This document shows, in pieces, positions 50,124-62,451 of a stretch of 64,000 nt of DNA (the stretch's first letter is position 1; every line of letters starts with the position of its first letter). The notes beneath the pieces were generated by a model that did no database searches, was not told the origin of the DNA, and was given only the letters and a program-made list of their open reading frames with translations. The DNA is from Verpa conica (Eukaryota; Ascomycota; Pezizomycetes; Pezizales; Morchellaceae). The position numbers and the translations under genes were made by a program. The stretch is from positions 744,001-808,000 of the forward strand of contig JAUFSD010000006.1 of NCBI GenBank assembly GCA_033030425.1. The letters run 5' to 3'.

Positions 50124-51902
50124 CTACCATCCACCGCCCGCCTTCCCTGCTAGTTCTGCAGCTCTGACCGTAATGCTGACCTCGTCTTTCTCTAATCGTC
50201 CCCCTAGATCATTTTCAACCTTTCTGTAGCTCGTAAATAGTAGCTTCTCTTTTGAAATCCTAGTCGTCTTCTCCCATGCGTCTACGAAGCGCTCTACTGA
50301 GTCTACCCTAACTCTGACCCTCTTCTCCTCCTCCTCCTCCTCGGAAGCAGAGTAGTATGCTTCATCAACCCTTGCTAACCACTCCTTCTGGCTACCTACC
50401 CCTGCAGATGAAGATGTCGGTAGCGTGATCTCATCGCCAAATTTCACTTGTCCACCACCATTTGTACACCCACCAGGACAGGCCATGACTTCGACGTATA
50501 CATAATCACCTGGGGAAGTAGCAGCCTTTGTAACGCCTGTACGTCTAGTCGTAGCGCTAATAGCGGGTTTTCTCGGCCCTAGGGTATTGGCCGGTGGTTT
50601 CCCAAACCGTGGTAAAAGGCGGCTTTTGGGCGGCTTTAGACGTCGGACTAGATTCTGGATGTTCCTGAATCCATAGCAGCGCGCTAGCCTCGCAATGACC
50701 TCTTCTGGGTTTTCGTCGACGGGAGGGCGAAAAATGATATAGTCGACCGTATCTACGTTTCGACCCTTTTCTACCCGGAGTTGGGTGCCTGGGTTCTGTG
50801 ATAGAAGGCGGGATACGATGTAGTGGAGGTATCCTCCGCTTGTTCCGGCTCTTTCCCCGGAAATCGGGGAGTTTCTTCGCTCTCTGAGCAAACCACGGAG
50901 TACTTCATTCCCCTTTAGTTCGTTTTCTGCTATAACTGGTCGCCGGGGAAGCTTTGAGAATTCAACTCCTCGTGCTTCGGCGAGTGAAATGAGTTCTCGG
51001 GTGGTGATGACACAGTCAACATCTCTTATGGGGTCTCCGGGGGCCCCCCATGCAGCAGACGTCAGCTCACCACGGGCACCTTCAAGCTTTTTGTCAAAGC
51101 ATGGCATGACACCAACGACATAGACCCCTGAGGGTCCAGAGGGGGGGTGTAAGAGTGTCTTAACGATAGTGCCGAGAATTGCTTGTGAGGATTTCAAGGT
51201 TGATAGATGGGGAATGAGCGTAGGCTGGGTTGACTCGAGGTAGCATACAAATCCAGGGCAGGAAGAGGCAAGGATAGGTTTCTTCTTCGAAATGCCTTCG
51301 CCAGGGAGTTGGGATAGTGAAGCTAGTAGCTCTTCGGCGGCATAATGTAGTGCAATTTCTTCAGCGACGTTTGTGTCTAGCACTAAATCAAATCCCCTCC
51401 TCTCCCCCTCCTCTCTTTCCCACAACCCATCCTTCCCGGTAGCTTTACCGATACCTTCACTCCCACAGAGCAGCTGTTCAACCATCCACCCCGCTTCTCT
51501 CTCATTAACGCCATAGGTCACTGCTAAGCTCGCCCTCGTCTGTGGGCTTACTAACGCAACAAACTTTTGGTCCTTCCCGGAAGGTGAGGAGAGGTTTGCG
51601 AGAACCTCATTGTGGGATTGGAGGGAGACGAGGACGGCTTCGGCAGAGGTAACGCAGCCGGAGCAGGCGAGGCAGTCGGTTAAGGAGATTTGTGCGGGGG
51701 TGAGAGCGGCGGGTACTTTATCCTCTAGGATTACCTCGTAGGAGTTCTAGAGGGAGTGTTAGTTGCGGAGAAGAATTAGGAAGGGGGGACATACTGATTC
51801 ATCTTTCGGGGGTGCAGCGGGGAGGGTTTCGACGGGCTTGATGCACGCGACTCCGGGAGAGATAAAGTCGTTTAGATCATCGGCGCTGAGGATGGCGCTC
51901 AT
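50124..51902 (-). CDS. NAR1: Cytosolic Fe-S cluster assembly factor NAR1 (iron-only hydrogenase-like)
   Basis: NAR1 is part of the cytosolic iron-sulfur assembly machinery and passes clusters from the scaffold to the targeting complex. Exons 51902-51795 and 51746-50124 (minus strand) give 576 residues. The N-terminal cluster ligands are visible as C20 (GVAC) and C61, C64 and C67 (CLACSGC), at almost the same spacing as in yeast. The hydrogenase-like domain has [37 protein letters not shown] and the C-terminal [14 protein letters not shown], which supply the second cluster. An insert rich in Ser and Arg/Pro (around [14 protein letters not shown]) and a Glu-rich loop ([11 protein letters not shown]) are fungal variations. 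It has no H-cluster activity in known relatives. Identification is firm. Confidence 0.95.
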
Positions 51903-52308
51903 GGTTACTCTTTTTTTATGAGAATTTAAGATTGGGAAGAGGGGGGATATGAGATTTGTATAGATCTCTACATTAGAGGTACCTGACAGGAGATGCAAAT
52001 CCGAGGAAAACTGTGGCAAAGAAAAATGAGGGAGCCGCCTTATCTAATCGATAAGAGGTGGGGTTAAGGTGTATTTGTCATCATGGGGGCTCGGGGGGCG
52101 GCAATTGGGAATTGGGGGGGAAGAAGAGAAGTTTTGGATCTTCGTGAGAGGATTCATATATTTATATTGGGTCTACTGAGTTAAGTATCCGCCAGTGGTA
52201 ACTTGGTCGTGTTGTCCTTGTCTTTTGTGGTGATGCTACATGTATTGGGTTAGGGTTTATGAGGAGAGGTATTTTATCCCCTCTGGGGTAAAGTACAATC
52301 AAATTGTA
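51903..52308. other. NAR1 promoter side intergenic region
   Basis: Mixed G-rich and T-rich sequence upstream of NAR1; nothing further recognised. Confidence 0.4.
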
Positions 52309-52535
52309 GAGGCTCTCCCGGGGATATGACGAAACCGGGGGTACGACGAATTCTACAGAAAGTAGAAAATAAACTTCAATAAAATTGAACCTTTAGGTTA
52401 TTTTAATAATTTAAAGGGCTGCCTTGACTACCATAAAAATTTGGTGCCTGAGCTTGTCATTATTTATTAATATTTTGTTGATTTTTGGTGGGATTCGTCA
52501 CACCCCCGGGTTCGTCATACCCCCAGGCGTGCCTC
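52309..52535. mobile_element. TA-flanked TIR element, 227 bp (MITE-like)
   Basis: The left end (GAGGC...GGGG-TATGACGAA-CCGGGGGT) matches the reverse complement of the right end over about 43 bases with roughly eight to nine mismatches. TA lies at 52307-52308 and 52536-52537. Each arm itself contains a partial direct repeat of GACGAA around a G run. The AT-rich centre is non-coding. Confidence 0.8.
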
Positions 52536-53008
52536 TATCTTTATTGGGATTACGTGCAGAGAAGAACGGGCGGTCAACCGCTATGGGTTGAAGCCCCTTT
52601 ACGCGTTCAATTGGGGAACGCGCTTGATCGTCTACATGATTGTGAGTCACCGAGTCACGGCATGTCCAGGGAATAAACACCAACAAGCCCTAGGATTTCC
52701 ACTCTCCATACCTGGTATCTGTAGTCGTGACTCACAAACACCAGAGTAGAGTGGCATACATACTTGGCCTTGCTGTGTAACACCAGTCCCAGAGCTTTAT
52801 GCTCAACACACCTACCTAGTTAGAATGTATTCGAGCTATCACCAGATTCTCTACTCTGCTAGCTCTACACTCGGATAATGGTACCAGTGTGAGGAGTCAT
52901 AGGCTACCTCATGTGCATAAAGGACATCTATATCATACCGAGAGAACCATCATATAACCTCACCTATCTACCTCTCTACTAGCATCTCAATTCCCACAGC
53001 AGCCCACA
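52536..53008. other. Promoter region of the NTase-like gene
   Basis: Non-coding. The last 80 bases are rich in CT and CA and fit a fungal promoter and 5' UTR leading into the ATG at 53009. Confidence 0.4.
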
Positions 53009-56000
53009 ATGGCCCCCACAACCCGCGGTCGTGTTTCTGCCCCCTCCCGCCCCTCTATCCCCCGTACCTCTGTTCTTCTCAATCCTACTCGTCCCTACCC
53101 CACCAGTGCTCCCCCCTCAGATGATGAAGCCGAAATTGAAGATAGGATTAAGGCTGCGGGGGTTGGCAAAGCCGCAGAGCCAGTCTCGACCTCAGTCTCG
53201 ATCCCAGACGCAGACCCAGACGCACCACCCGATGACCCCTCCTCAGCTGAATCAGAGCCTGAACAGTCCGGATATCATCGCACTCGTCGGTATGGCCGGC
53301 ATGACCAGGATAGGGCTCCCATTCTGCCTCCCCCAGGAGAAATCGCAATAAAAACCATTGAATCCCGTATTGCAGATGATCTTGAGTACCGTGCTCATCA
53401 GACCTCATTCATGTCCTCTCGCCGCGCAGTAGCTATAGGGGCCAAGACTGGTCCTAAGTCGCTTGAATCGCTTGCTGTCGGGAAGGTAGTAGAGAGCCTT
53501 AGGTATGATCCAAAGAATGGACTTGAGACTATGAGAAGGTGCCCGGCATTGCTACAGGAGATGGTGCTGGATCGATTACATTATGTTTCCTTTCGTGGCC
53601 TTAAAACACTGCTGCCTCCGGGAGAAGAGGACTTGATTGCGAAGGAAGCGGCGATGGATCTAGAGGTGTGGATCATAAAGAATGAGCTTATGATGCGGCA
53701 AGAACCAGCATCTATGGAGGGACTGTTGACGTTAGGCGATGATCTGGATATTGTGTTTCCGGGGTCAATAGTGAAGGGTGGATATCGTGAGATACGCCGT
53801 AGGGTACCGCCAAAGTCGAACTTTTGCTTCTTTGATCAGATGAAGCCGGCGAGTATCAGGATTCAGAACACCACTGAGGGTTACGCCAAGACATTTCGCG
53901 AGTCTACCTCGGGCGTTCTTGAGGGGCTAGACTGGAATAATGTTCTTGCTGCTGGTGGGATTGCGTTAAATACCCTACTCCGTATAAATGAAGAACCCTC
54001 CGTGGCGCCATCAGGAGCGCCGATTGTAGCTCCGGTACATGAGCAAACAGGGGAGAAATCAGACGTGCCACAAAAAAGTCAAGGAGCAGAGCCATCAGAA
54101 GCACAGCCAGGTAATTATAAAGACTGGGTATCAGCAGATAGGGATTCCGATATCGATATCTATATCTACGGTATTACAGACCCTCGGAAGGCAAATGATA
54201 AAATCCGACATATCTACTCCGTCTGGTCCAAGAATGTCGATGCTGCCGCTACCGCAGCTGGAAAGAAGGAGAAAAATATGCCGAAGAAACTAGTAATCAG
54301 AAATAGCAAGACCGTGAATTTTCTGAGTGACTACCCTCATCGGCGGATTCAGGTATGAGTTCTTGTCTTGGTTTTATAGAGCAGTCATCTTATACAGGTC
54401 ACTTAGATTATTCTCAAAATCGTCGCATCTCCTACTGAAGTCCTACTGAACTTCGATCTAGATCCCTGCGCAATCGGGTTCAATGGGAACGAAGTCCTTA
54501 TGCTTCCGAGATGTGCTAGAGCATTAGAAACAGGATATTCAGTGTTCACGACCGACCTAGTAGAAGGTCATCATCTCGGTGACAGAAGAGAAACTCAACT
54601 ACCAAGGGTCTTTAAATACGCCGACCGTGGCTTCGGCATTCGTATCCTTCCACAATACCTTCGCACTCTAAAAGCAAAGTACTGGAGAGACTGGGCAAAT
54701 GATTCCTATATATATAGACGCTGGGGAGAAGAAAAGCCTAAATTCATCGAACCACCGATCCAACACCGTGACCCTGTCATTATGGAGAAAAACAGGCTCC
54801 TCCGTGGCAGGAAGCTTATTACTAGAGTAGCATACTATGAGGAAGACTTCATACATAGACTCTGGGTCGGACCGACCCATCGGAGTAGATATAGTGAAGA
54901 TGACGACATTACAGATAGCGATGACCAGGATCACAACGAAAGCAGTGATGTACCGTATGATGTTAATCTGGGGCATTTAGACGGAAGGAGAGAATACGCG
55001 GGTGCCAGTGCACCGCACGGGAAGAATGGAATTGGTGGCTTCCAGTTGCTTTATAGGCATGCGGCGGTGTGGTTGAAGGATAAAGAGGGACTGTTGAAAA
55101 TCGAGCGCGACTCATTCATTGCACCGAGCTATGAACCAGATGGATACTCAGAGCTTCCAAAGTATGAGTGGGGTCCGACTTTCAAGGTAGGGGATTATGC
55201 AAGGAGTATCACGGACTACAATTCTATGATCTATGGCAAGCTGGAGAGTGCGATTCAAGCAGATATTCCTTGGCACGTAAGGGTGAATGGAGCCGCGTTT
55301 GAAGGGTACTTTACAAGGAGGACTGAGAGGTTGTGTGCTGGATATGATCTTGATGAGCAGTTGGAACGTGAACTCGCGATTCCGGTATATATTCCTGTAG
55401 ACTTTGAGAGCTATGCCAATAAGGTTGTGAAGGAGGTTTTGAAGGAGAAGGGAATTGTAGAGCCATCTGGAGCTGATTTTAACTTGCTTATTCCCGTCCA
55501 TGAGCCTGGTATGGGGCCTGGGCTTATTCGGGAGACGCCAAGGGAGGATTATAACTGGTCGTTTTGGATTATTGGGCCGAGTGTGGCATGGGCAAGACTT
55601 GATAGGAAGATCGATGAGTAAGTTCTCTGCTCCTCCTTTATCTTTACTGTGTGATCAGTTATTGATGATTATGATGTAGGATTTTCGAGGTCTTATGGAA
55701 TTTCTTCAATATCCGTGTCGCAGATGACTATTCTCGCATCTTTCTACCCGACTGCCAAGACGAGTGGTCTCACCTCCTTAAGATGCATCTTGACCGTCGC
55801 TCTCCGCGTATAGCCCCCAAACGTAGTGCCACCAGCACTGAAGAAACAAAAACCTTTGTCTGGCCCGATGAACGTGAGAGACGCTTATTTAAAAAATGGA
55901 TGACCAACTTCCCGACGGGTTTTGATAGAGATATGGTGGGATATCAAGGGGATATGGGGCATGATAAGTTCCAGGAAGAGGACAACGTGGTACCAGATGA

Positions 56001-56184
56001 GAGAGAGTATTGGCGGGAGAAGTACGAAGTGGGGAATCTAGAGGATTGGTTAAATTGGGGGGAGTATATGGATGTGGTGGGGAGGCCACAGGTGCGGCCA
56101 GAGTGGAAGAAGAGGAAAAGAGTATCTGTGGGAGGACCGCCGGCGAAGAAATTGGAAGAGGACGATGATTATGTAGATGAGTGA
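53009..56184 (+). CDS. Nucleotidyltransferase-fold-like protein of unknown role
   Basis: Exons 53009-54352, 54407-55617 and 55680-56184 give 1,019 residues. After a disordered, acidic N-terminus (about 110 residues), a helical region leads to VLAAGGIALNTLL (about residue 315) and, after a Pro/Glu linker, DRDSDIDIYIYGI (about 385). This resembles the G-G ... D-x-D pattern of Pol-beta-type nucleotidyltransferases, as in the SDIDLFLYG domains of some fungal, protist and giant-virus proteins. A third acidic site may be in LLNFDLDPCAIGFNG (about 460), followed by LPRCARALETG and KYADRGFGIRIL, also typical of that group. The linker between GG and DxD is unusually long. The C-terminal 500 residues are unrecognised. 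The gene sits 1.5 kb upstream of an NLR gene on the same strand. Activity and substrate are unknown. Confidence 0.72.
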
Positions 56185-56804
56185 TCGTGATTAGGGAGAC
56201 TCGGTGGTAGCCATGTGCTGTTTTGTACCTCTATTATTGAATGCATATTGGTTGCTCTGAATTTAGAATATTGAGATGGGAACCTCTAGTCTTTACTTAT
56301 CGTTACTAGCTCGATTCGGGAAACTGGATTTTGTTGGATGTAGTAAAAACAGAGAGGACGAGAGTAGACTGTAGGGTTAGGAGGACTCTCCAGCGAGTCC
56401 CCTATGCTTCCTATATATATGCTTCTAGAGGCGAAGCCTCCTATATCACAGTAGACTCAAAACCTACTTGTACCCGCACTATACCCATTCGATACCCATA
56501 ATACAACACTGGATTGCCTAAGGGCTCATTTACAATATTAGATCTTGTGAATCTAACGAGTGATAACACATGAAGACAATGATCGGAGTTAAAGTAGATG
56601 AATTTATGGTATTCAGCTGTATAGCTAGCCAGGAGAGATAGTTAGATGACTTACATGCTTTCCTTATATATTTTGACCAATCCCACGATCCCCAAACCTT
56701 AAACTTTTCATAGGCTTAGTAAGAAAACCCCAACGTCACATGATAATATTAGTTTTTGTCAAATGCTATACCTAATTAGGTAGCTATATCCCAATACCAC
56801 TGTA
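56185..56804. other. Intergenic, no gene seen
   Basis: AT-rich, with no open frame of note. A short palindrome (GCTTCTAGAGGCGAAGCCTC) lies near 56421. Confidence 0.4.
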
Positions 56805-56975
56805 CAGGAGAAGCTGGCTATAAGAATATAGTCGGGGTAGAAATTACCAAAATTACCACAAGTTTAGAATAATATTCTTCTAAAGAGTTTTCTAGCCCAA
56901 AGCGGAAGAAATATAGTCTAGTAAGGCTCTTTAAGGGTCTTGTGCTAATAATATCCTTATAGTCAGCTTCTCCTG
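56805..56975. mobile_element. TA-flanked TIR element, 171 bp (MITE-like)
   Basis: The ends are CAGGAGAAGCTG(G/A)CTATAA and match over about 26 bases with two to three differences. TA borders both sides (56803-56804, 56976-56977). A CAG start after TA is usual for mariner-type ends. It is non-coding and lies between the NTase-like gene and the NLR gene. Confidence 0.78.
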
Positions 56976-57686
56976 TAGACAACGTTTGAGGTAGTCCGAG
57001 TGATGAGGAGTGATGAGGGTCTTAGTACTATAGCGTTGATAATATTGGAAAAGGAATCCTTACAGGTATTCAAACATGTCTTATTTCGAAAGCTCCTAAT
57101 CAATATACCCGCTGTGGAACTGATGCGCGCGCTTAATCCTTGCTCGTAAATTAGGGGTGGTATGGCGCATATCCTCGGGTAGGAAAGGAGAATTTCGACA
57201 AGCCAAACCAAAAGGCACTATGTAGTCAAAGTTATTTTTTGGGCCCTTATTACCTATCACGAGTACGTATTAAAATAGAAGATTCTATGCAAGCTTGCCC
57301 CTCACTCAGCGTTAAATTTCATTTGTGGTGGTAGGTAGAAAAAGCAAAAAGAACTGGAAAAGGATGTTAGGCTAGTCGATTAACCCACTTGTGCGGCTAC
57401 ATGAGGATAAGACGAATCAAAAGATCCTTACCAGCATAAGGGTCGTCCCGAGAAAATGCGGGCCGCCTGCGGCCCGCTGGCGCAGTAGTCAGTTGTACGA
57501 GAACCCCCACATCCCCAAAGGAGTTGCCCCCGCAAACTTATAGAAGATGGTGGAAAAATCAATATCTAGTCCTCAAAACTCTACCAGAACCTCATTAATC
57601 GAGCCCATCCATCTATCTATCGGCAAATATTCCGCCCTCATTTACAAGAAAACTTTCTATTCCGATTTTAATAAGCTTTCCTAGCG
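56976..57686. other. Promoter region of the NLR gene
   Basis: Non-coding. Its last 200 bases are more balanced in composition and lead into the ATG at 57687. Nothing else is recognised. Confidence 0.4.
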
Positions 57687-60600
57687 ATGGCTGATGCTAT
57701 TAATCTCGCGGCGAGTATTATCGCGATTATCCAACTTGCTGCCAAGACAACTTCGTTGAGTTATGGATACTTTGGTGCAGTTAAAGATGCGCCGACCAGT
57801 GCTCAGGTGTTTATGGACGAGCTCAGTGCCCTCACTAAAGTCCTAACTACCTTGGAAGGTTGTGCTCTTGCAAACCCTGGGTCGCCGGTATTGAAGGAAC
57901 TCGAAGGGCCAGTCCGAAAATGCGTTGATGAGATGCAACTAATTTCGAAGAAGTTGGATCCATCAAAGAAGGGGTGGTTGAAGAAGAAGATAGCTCGGTA
58001 TAAGTGGCCTTTGAAGGAAGCCGAAACTTCAGCTTATCTCAAAAGACTCGAAAGACACAAGAACTTTTTTATTCTTGTCTTGAAAGCGGATGAATTGTGA
58101 GATTGGATCCTTGTTGACTGTGGGCTCTATCGGAATGTGCTAATAAAAGTTAAGGAATCGTTCAAAAGCCGTAGGGAATAATGTAGAGGAGGTGATGGCA
58201 GATGTTAAGGACCTGAAGATAAGTGCAACAAGTGCAGCCCAGAGGTTTGCCTACTCGAGGCGTAAAGAGATTCTTGAATGGCTTTATCCAGGCTATTTCG
58301 ACACGAAACACAATGATATCAGTAACAGGAGACAAGAAGGGACTGGAGAGTGGCTTTTGAGAAGACCAGAGTTTCGGGATTGGACTAAGAAAGATCCTAA
58401 TTCTCCATTGCTTTTGGGTTATGGTATTCGTAAGTACTATGGGTTACCTTTATTATAGTTGGTACATATGCTAATCATGGAATTTATGTAGCTGGCGCCG
58501 GTAAAACATTTTTGAGGTAACTCTTCCCTGAATCCAGCTTCTAGCGGAGTAGTCGGACTACCTCGTGGTACGAAATGGGGGCTTTCTTTGGCGAAGGCAG
58601 TACAACTAGTGCTAGTAGGTGATTTTTGAACAATCCTAGAATTGTTCTTAACTCTATTATATATAGGGTAGCCTTATAGTAGCAAAGTTCGTACTGCATT
58701 CGTCAAAATAAAATACCCCCTTTCCGTATGGTAACTGGATATGTAGCTGACAAGAGATTCTGGCTGCAGCTCACGTGTGATTGATCACCTCCTTAGCCAA
58801 GCAGTAGGAGGATCTTACGGCGTGGCCTATATTTACTTTGATTATAAAGAAAGAGACCAACAGAAGCCAGCTCAAGCCGTTGCATGTCTGATAAAACAGC
58901 TTCTCTGCCAATCAAAATCCCCAATCCCACAGGAAGTCGAAGAGCAATATCAAATTTTCGACCATGATAGGAAGACACCGACTCTGCAGAACCTATATGA
59001 TATTCTCCTCATGGTTACCAAACTATTTACTCAGACATTTATCATTTGCGACGCACTTGACGAATGCGACCAAAAAACTCAGCGGAGGGAGCTACTACCA
59101 TTATTTCATCAGATGGGGCAAGCTGGTATGAACTTGTTTCTGACTAGTCGGGAATACCCAGAAGATGTACAGGCTTCTCTTCATGGTTCGGCAAAGCTTA
59201 GGCTTTCAGCACAGGATGAGGATATCACCAGCTACGTTGAAAGAAAGATCGAAGAAAACCCTAGAGCAAAACGTCTTGTTAGTCAAGGGAATTGTAAGGA
59301 GAAGATAACTAATGGGCTCATAGAATGCGCGAAAGGGATGTAAGTGATAGCATTTATAATGTATTTTTAATAGTCTCGTCCCCATCCCCTACGACGCAGC
59401 AAAAGCAACCATTGGGGCTGGGCATGAGACTACATTTTTAACGTATAGGGTGCTAATATATTAATTATAGGTTTTTGCTTGTCCATTTCCACATCGAGTA
59501 TCTGTGCCAACAGACTACCGTAAGGGAGATCCTTAAAGAACTCGAAGATATCAAAAACAATACCAACGAAGAGAGCCCCTTAGACCCTACATATGACAGA
59601 GCAATGGAAAATCTTCGAGGACAATCAAAGAGCTGTGTTAAGCTGGCATATAAGATGCTCACATGGCTTGTCAAAGCCCGAAGGGTGTTGAAAATTAGCG
59701 AAATCCAAATGGCAGTATCCATGGAGCAAGACCTAATTGCACTCGACGATTTCGACATAGCGGATAGGAAGACGCTCCTCGAGGTTTGCGCTAGCCTGGT
59801 GACAGTTGACGAACAGGGAGACACGGTTAGACTTGCCCACTATACAGTCCAGGAGTATCTTGTCAAAAAGTCGATAATTCCTGCTGATGCGGAATTCAGA
59901 GTCGCCATGGCTTGCACAACATTTCTTTCTTTTGATGTGTTTGCTCAGGGTCCCTGTAATTCTAACATCTCCTTTAACGCTCGGTGTCGCCAGTATCCAT
60001 TTTTTATATATGCGGCTAAATATCTGCCATTCCACCTCAAAGAATGCGATGAAGCGTTATCAACAAGATTTGTCCTCAAATTCGTTAAGCGTCCAGGTTG
60101 TATCTTGTCGTATATGCAAGCCTCATCGAAGTCCCGTAATAACAGTCCTGATGGCTACAATAAATATCGCAAGGATCGCAGTCCAATCCATATAGCAGCT
60201 TATCTAGGACATTATTCTGTGGTTCGATTATTGTTAGAAGAGACCGGTATAGACTTAAGGTCCGACACGGGGTTAACAGCAATACACGAGGCATCACGTC
60301 AAGGGCACGTAGACGTAGCTCGGCTGTTAATCAAGAACGGTGCCGACCCTTCGGCTGTGTATTTACGCAAATCAACATCCGGGACTGAAGTACCACAAAC
60401 ACCTTTATTATTAGCGGTACTTAAAGGCTATACCGCAATGGCTCGGCTTCTACTTGAGGAAGGCGTTAAGACTTCGATTCCGGGCATCGACCCACTACTA
60501 TGTCAGGTGAAAGAGGAATCGATGGTTCGGCTATTGGTCGAAAAGGGTGCTGATCTGGAGGAGAAAAATCCTTTCGATCGTCAAAGAACACCATTGTTTA

Positions 60601-61349
60601 CGGCAGTACAGTTGACGGATGAAGCATGGATTCGACTACTGATTGAGCTAGGTGCGGACCTCTCGGCGAATGACTCCCAAGGGTCTACTTTATTAGGACT
60701 GGCAGCAATTCTCGGATACGAGTCGCAAATTAAGTTGCTGCTTGAGAAAGGCGCCGATATCTCGTCTGCGGACAGTGAAGGGCGGACTGCGCTGCACTCA
60801 GTGGCAATGCTAGGCATTGAAGATAGTGCGAAGGTTTTAGCTGATGCAGGCGCCAGCATGTCAGATCAAGATCAGGACGGGGCAACTTCCCTACACTGGG
60901 CAGCAGCCCTAGGGCACGAGTCACTTGCCAAGTTCCTACTCGAGAAGGGCTCCGACCTTCTAGCTAAAGACTTTAAAGGAAGACCTGTGCTGCACTGGGC
61001 AGCGATGGGAGCGAGAGAGTCAATGATCAATATGCTACTTGAGAAAGGTTCTGAGGTCTCGCTTAATGTTATAGATGACGATGGGTCGACTTTACTTCAC
61101 TTGACAGTAGATGAAGTCGACTTTAGAGCTGAGCGCGAATCAATAGTCCGACTATTTCTCGAGAAAGGAGTCGACCCTTTTATTGTAAATACCAACGGAG
61201 AGACTGCACTGGCGGTTGCAGAACGTCTAGGGTATGAATCCATATACAAAGTACTGGAGACAGCGATGAACGGGTATCCTATGCGAATAATGAAGGAATA
61301 CGAGCATCCTGCGCCGATTACAGAAGAATATGAGATGTTATGTAGTTGA
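57687..61349 (+). CDS. STAND/NLR-type protein: helical N-terminus, NACHT, ankyrin repeats
   Basis: Exons 57687-58096, 58155-58429, 58492-58516, 58770-59339 and 59471-61349 give 1,052 residues. Residues 1-120 (MADAINLAASIIAIIQLA...) are the helical domain common at the start of fungal STAND proteins. The NACHT P-loop GIPGAGKT (about 226-233) is coded across the 25-nt third exon. YIYFDYKERD, the Walker B segment FIICDALDECD (about 327-337) and NLFLTSRE follow. A linker with RLAHYTVQEYLVKK precedes ten or so ankyrin repeats (about 660-1035), several nearly uniform (LLLEKGADIS, LLEKGSDL). Such proteins act as intracellular sensors in non-self recognition and programmed cell death. Introns 3 and 4 are 253 and 131 nt and each contains a TA-flanked inverted-repeat element. 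No break is seen. Confidence 0.9.
58571..58726. mobile_element. TA-flanked TIR element, 156 bp, inside NLR intron 3
   Basis: The left end (CGAAATGGGGG...GGCGAAGGCAGTAC) matches the reverse complement of the right end (CGGAAAGGGGG...GACGAATGCAGTAC) over about 37 bases. TA stands at 58569-58570 and 58727-58728. Removing the element with one TA leaves a 95-nt intron, closer to the genome norm. Confidence 0.78.
59373..59430. mobile_element. 58-bp TA-flanked foldback inside NLR intron 4
   Basis: The arms GTCTCGTCCCCATCCCC and (reverse complement of the right end) GTCTCATGCCCAGCCCC differ at four of 17 positions and are separated by a 24-base loop. TA borders both sides (59371-59372, 59431-59432). 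Without it the intron would be 71 nt. The small size makes this less certain than the other elements. Confidence 0.6.
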
Positions 61350-62451
61350 TGGAATAGGTTTCACATTCAATATCAACCGTAAGTACTTAATTGCTTAGAC
61401 CTCTCTAGGGGAAAAAAAAACTAACTTGTTAATTATGTCAATAAGATTGCCCAATTTGAAATGAATAGGGATCTAGAGGGTTTAGGGCAACAAGGTTTTG
61501 TAATTTTAGCTATGTAGTGTAGTGACTTTGGGAGACCACTGGACAAAGATTGAAGAGGATTAATATATATCAGTATACTAGATTTATATATATATAGGTG
61601 GTAGAAGCTTCTATACCTAAGTATTTGGAGGAATTTTGGGGGAAAGTAGAGAGGTAAAATGGTATATTCATTTTTATACCCTGGAGCGTTAAAGGTAGCA
61701 AAACTGTGTACTAGGTTTTAGCGAGAAGTTAAGGAGGTAAATACTATGAGGCTATGTCTACTATTCCGATTAATCGATACCAATCTAAAAGAGAATGATG
61801 ATGTTGATTAAGAGTGAGGACCTATGTAGCTATATATGTAGACTAAGACTAGTGTAGTTCTTAAGGCTCAACTAGTTGTCAGCGCCACAATACCACCAGG
61901 AATTAAATATACTAGAAGTGATAAATCTGCTCTCGGAGGTTAACTGAAAGTAGTAATTGGTACGGGACGTTAAATCTATCAAAATCTAAGTTTACCACTA
62001 GTAGTAGGTTCGAGTATAAGAATCCCGGGACCGAGAGCCTGCACCCCGGGTGCCTGGGTAAGTGCGGTGGTGAACTTTACTACGCTACTGTCTCACTTAT
62101 AATACCCAACTGGTATATGTAGTTACTTCATAGATAATCACTCGATAATCTAGCTCGTTATTACTATTCTAGAAATATATAAGCTTTATTTTGGTATTAG
62201 TATACTAAATACATAATTAAGGTTTATTCAGCTCGAGATCTGTCACGTGATACATTGGTAATTTCCCAGCCAGTGTGAATAATCTCGCTACTAGCTCCAT
62301 TCGCTAAGATATATTTATAACAAGGTAGGAACGCTTCTACAGTGTTGATAATTCATACAATCTGACCCTATTTGTTTCTACTTGTTAAGGCTGGGCTTGT
62401 GGATCTGGTTGCGGCCCAATTCAGGTAATTGCATGTACTCGTTAAAAAATA
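61350..62451. other. Intergenic 3' of the NLR gene
   Basis: AT-rich and non-coding, with (TA)n-like stretches near 61568-61600 and a 25-base palindrome centred on AAGCTT near 61607. Confidence 0.4.
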
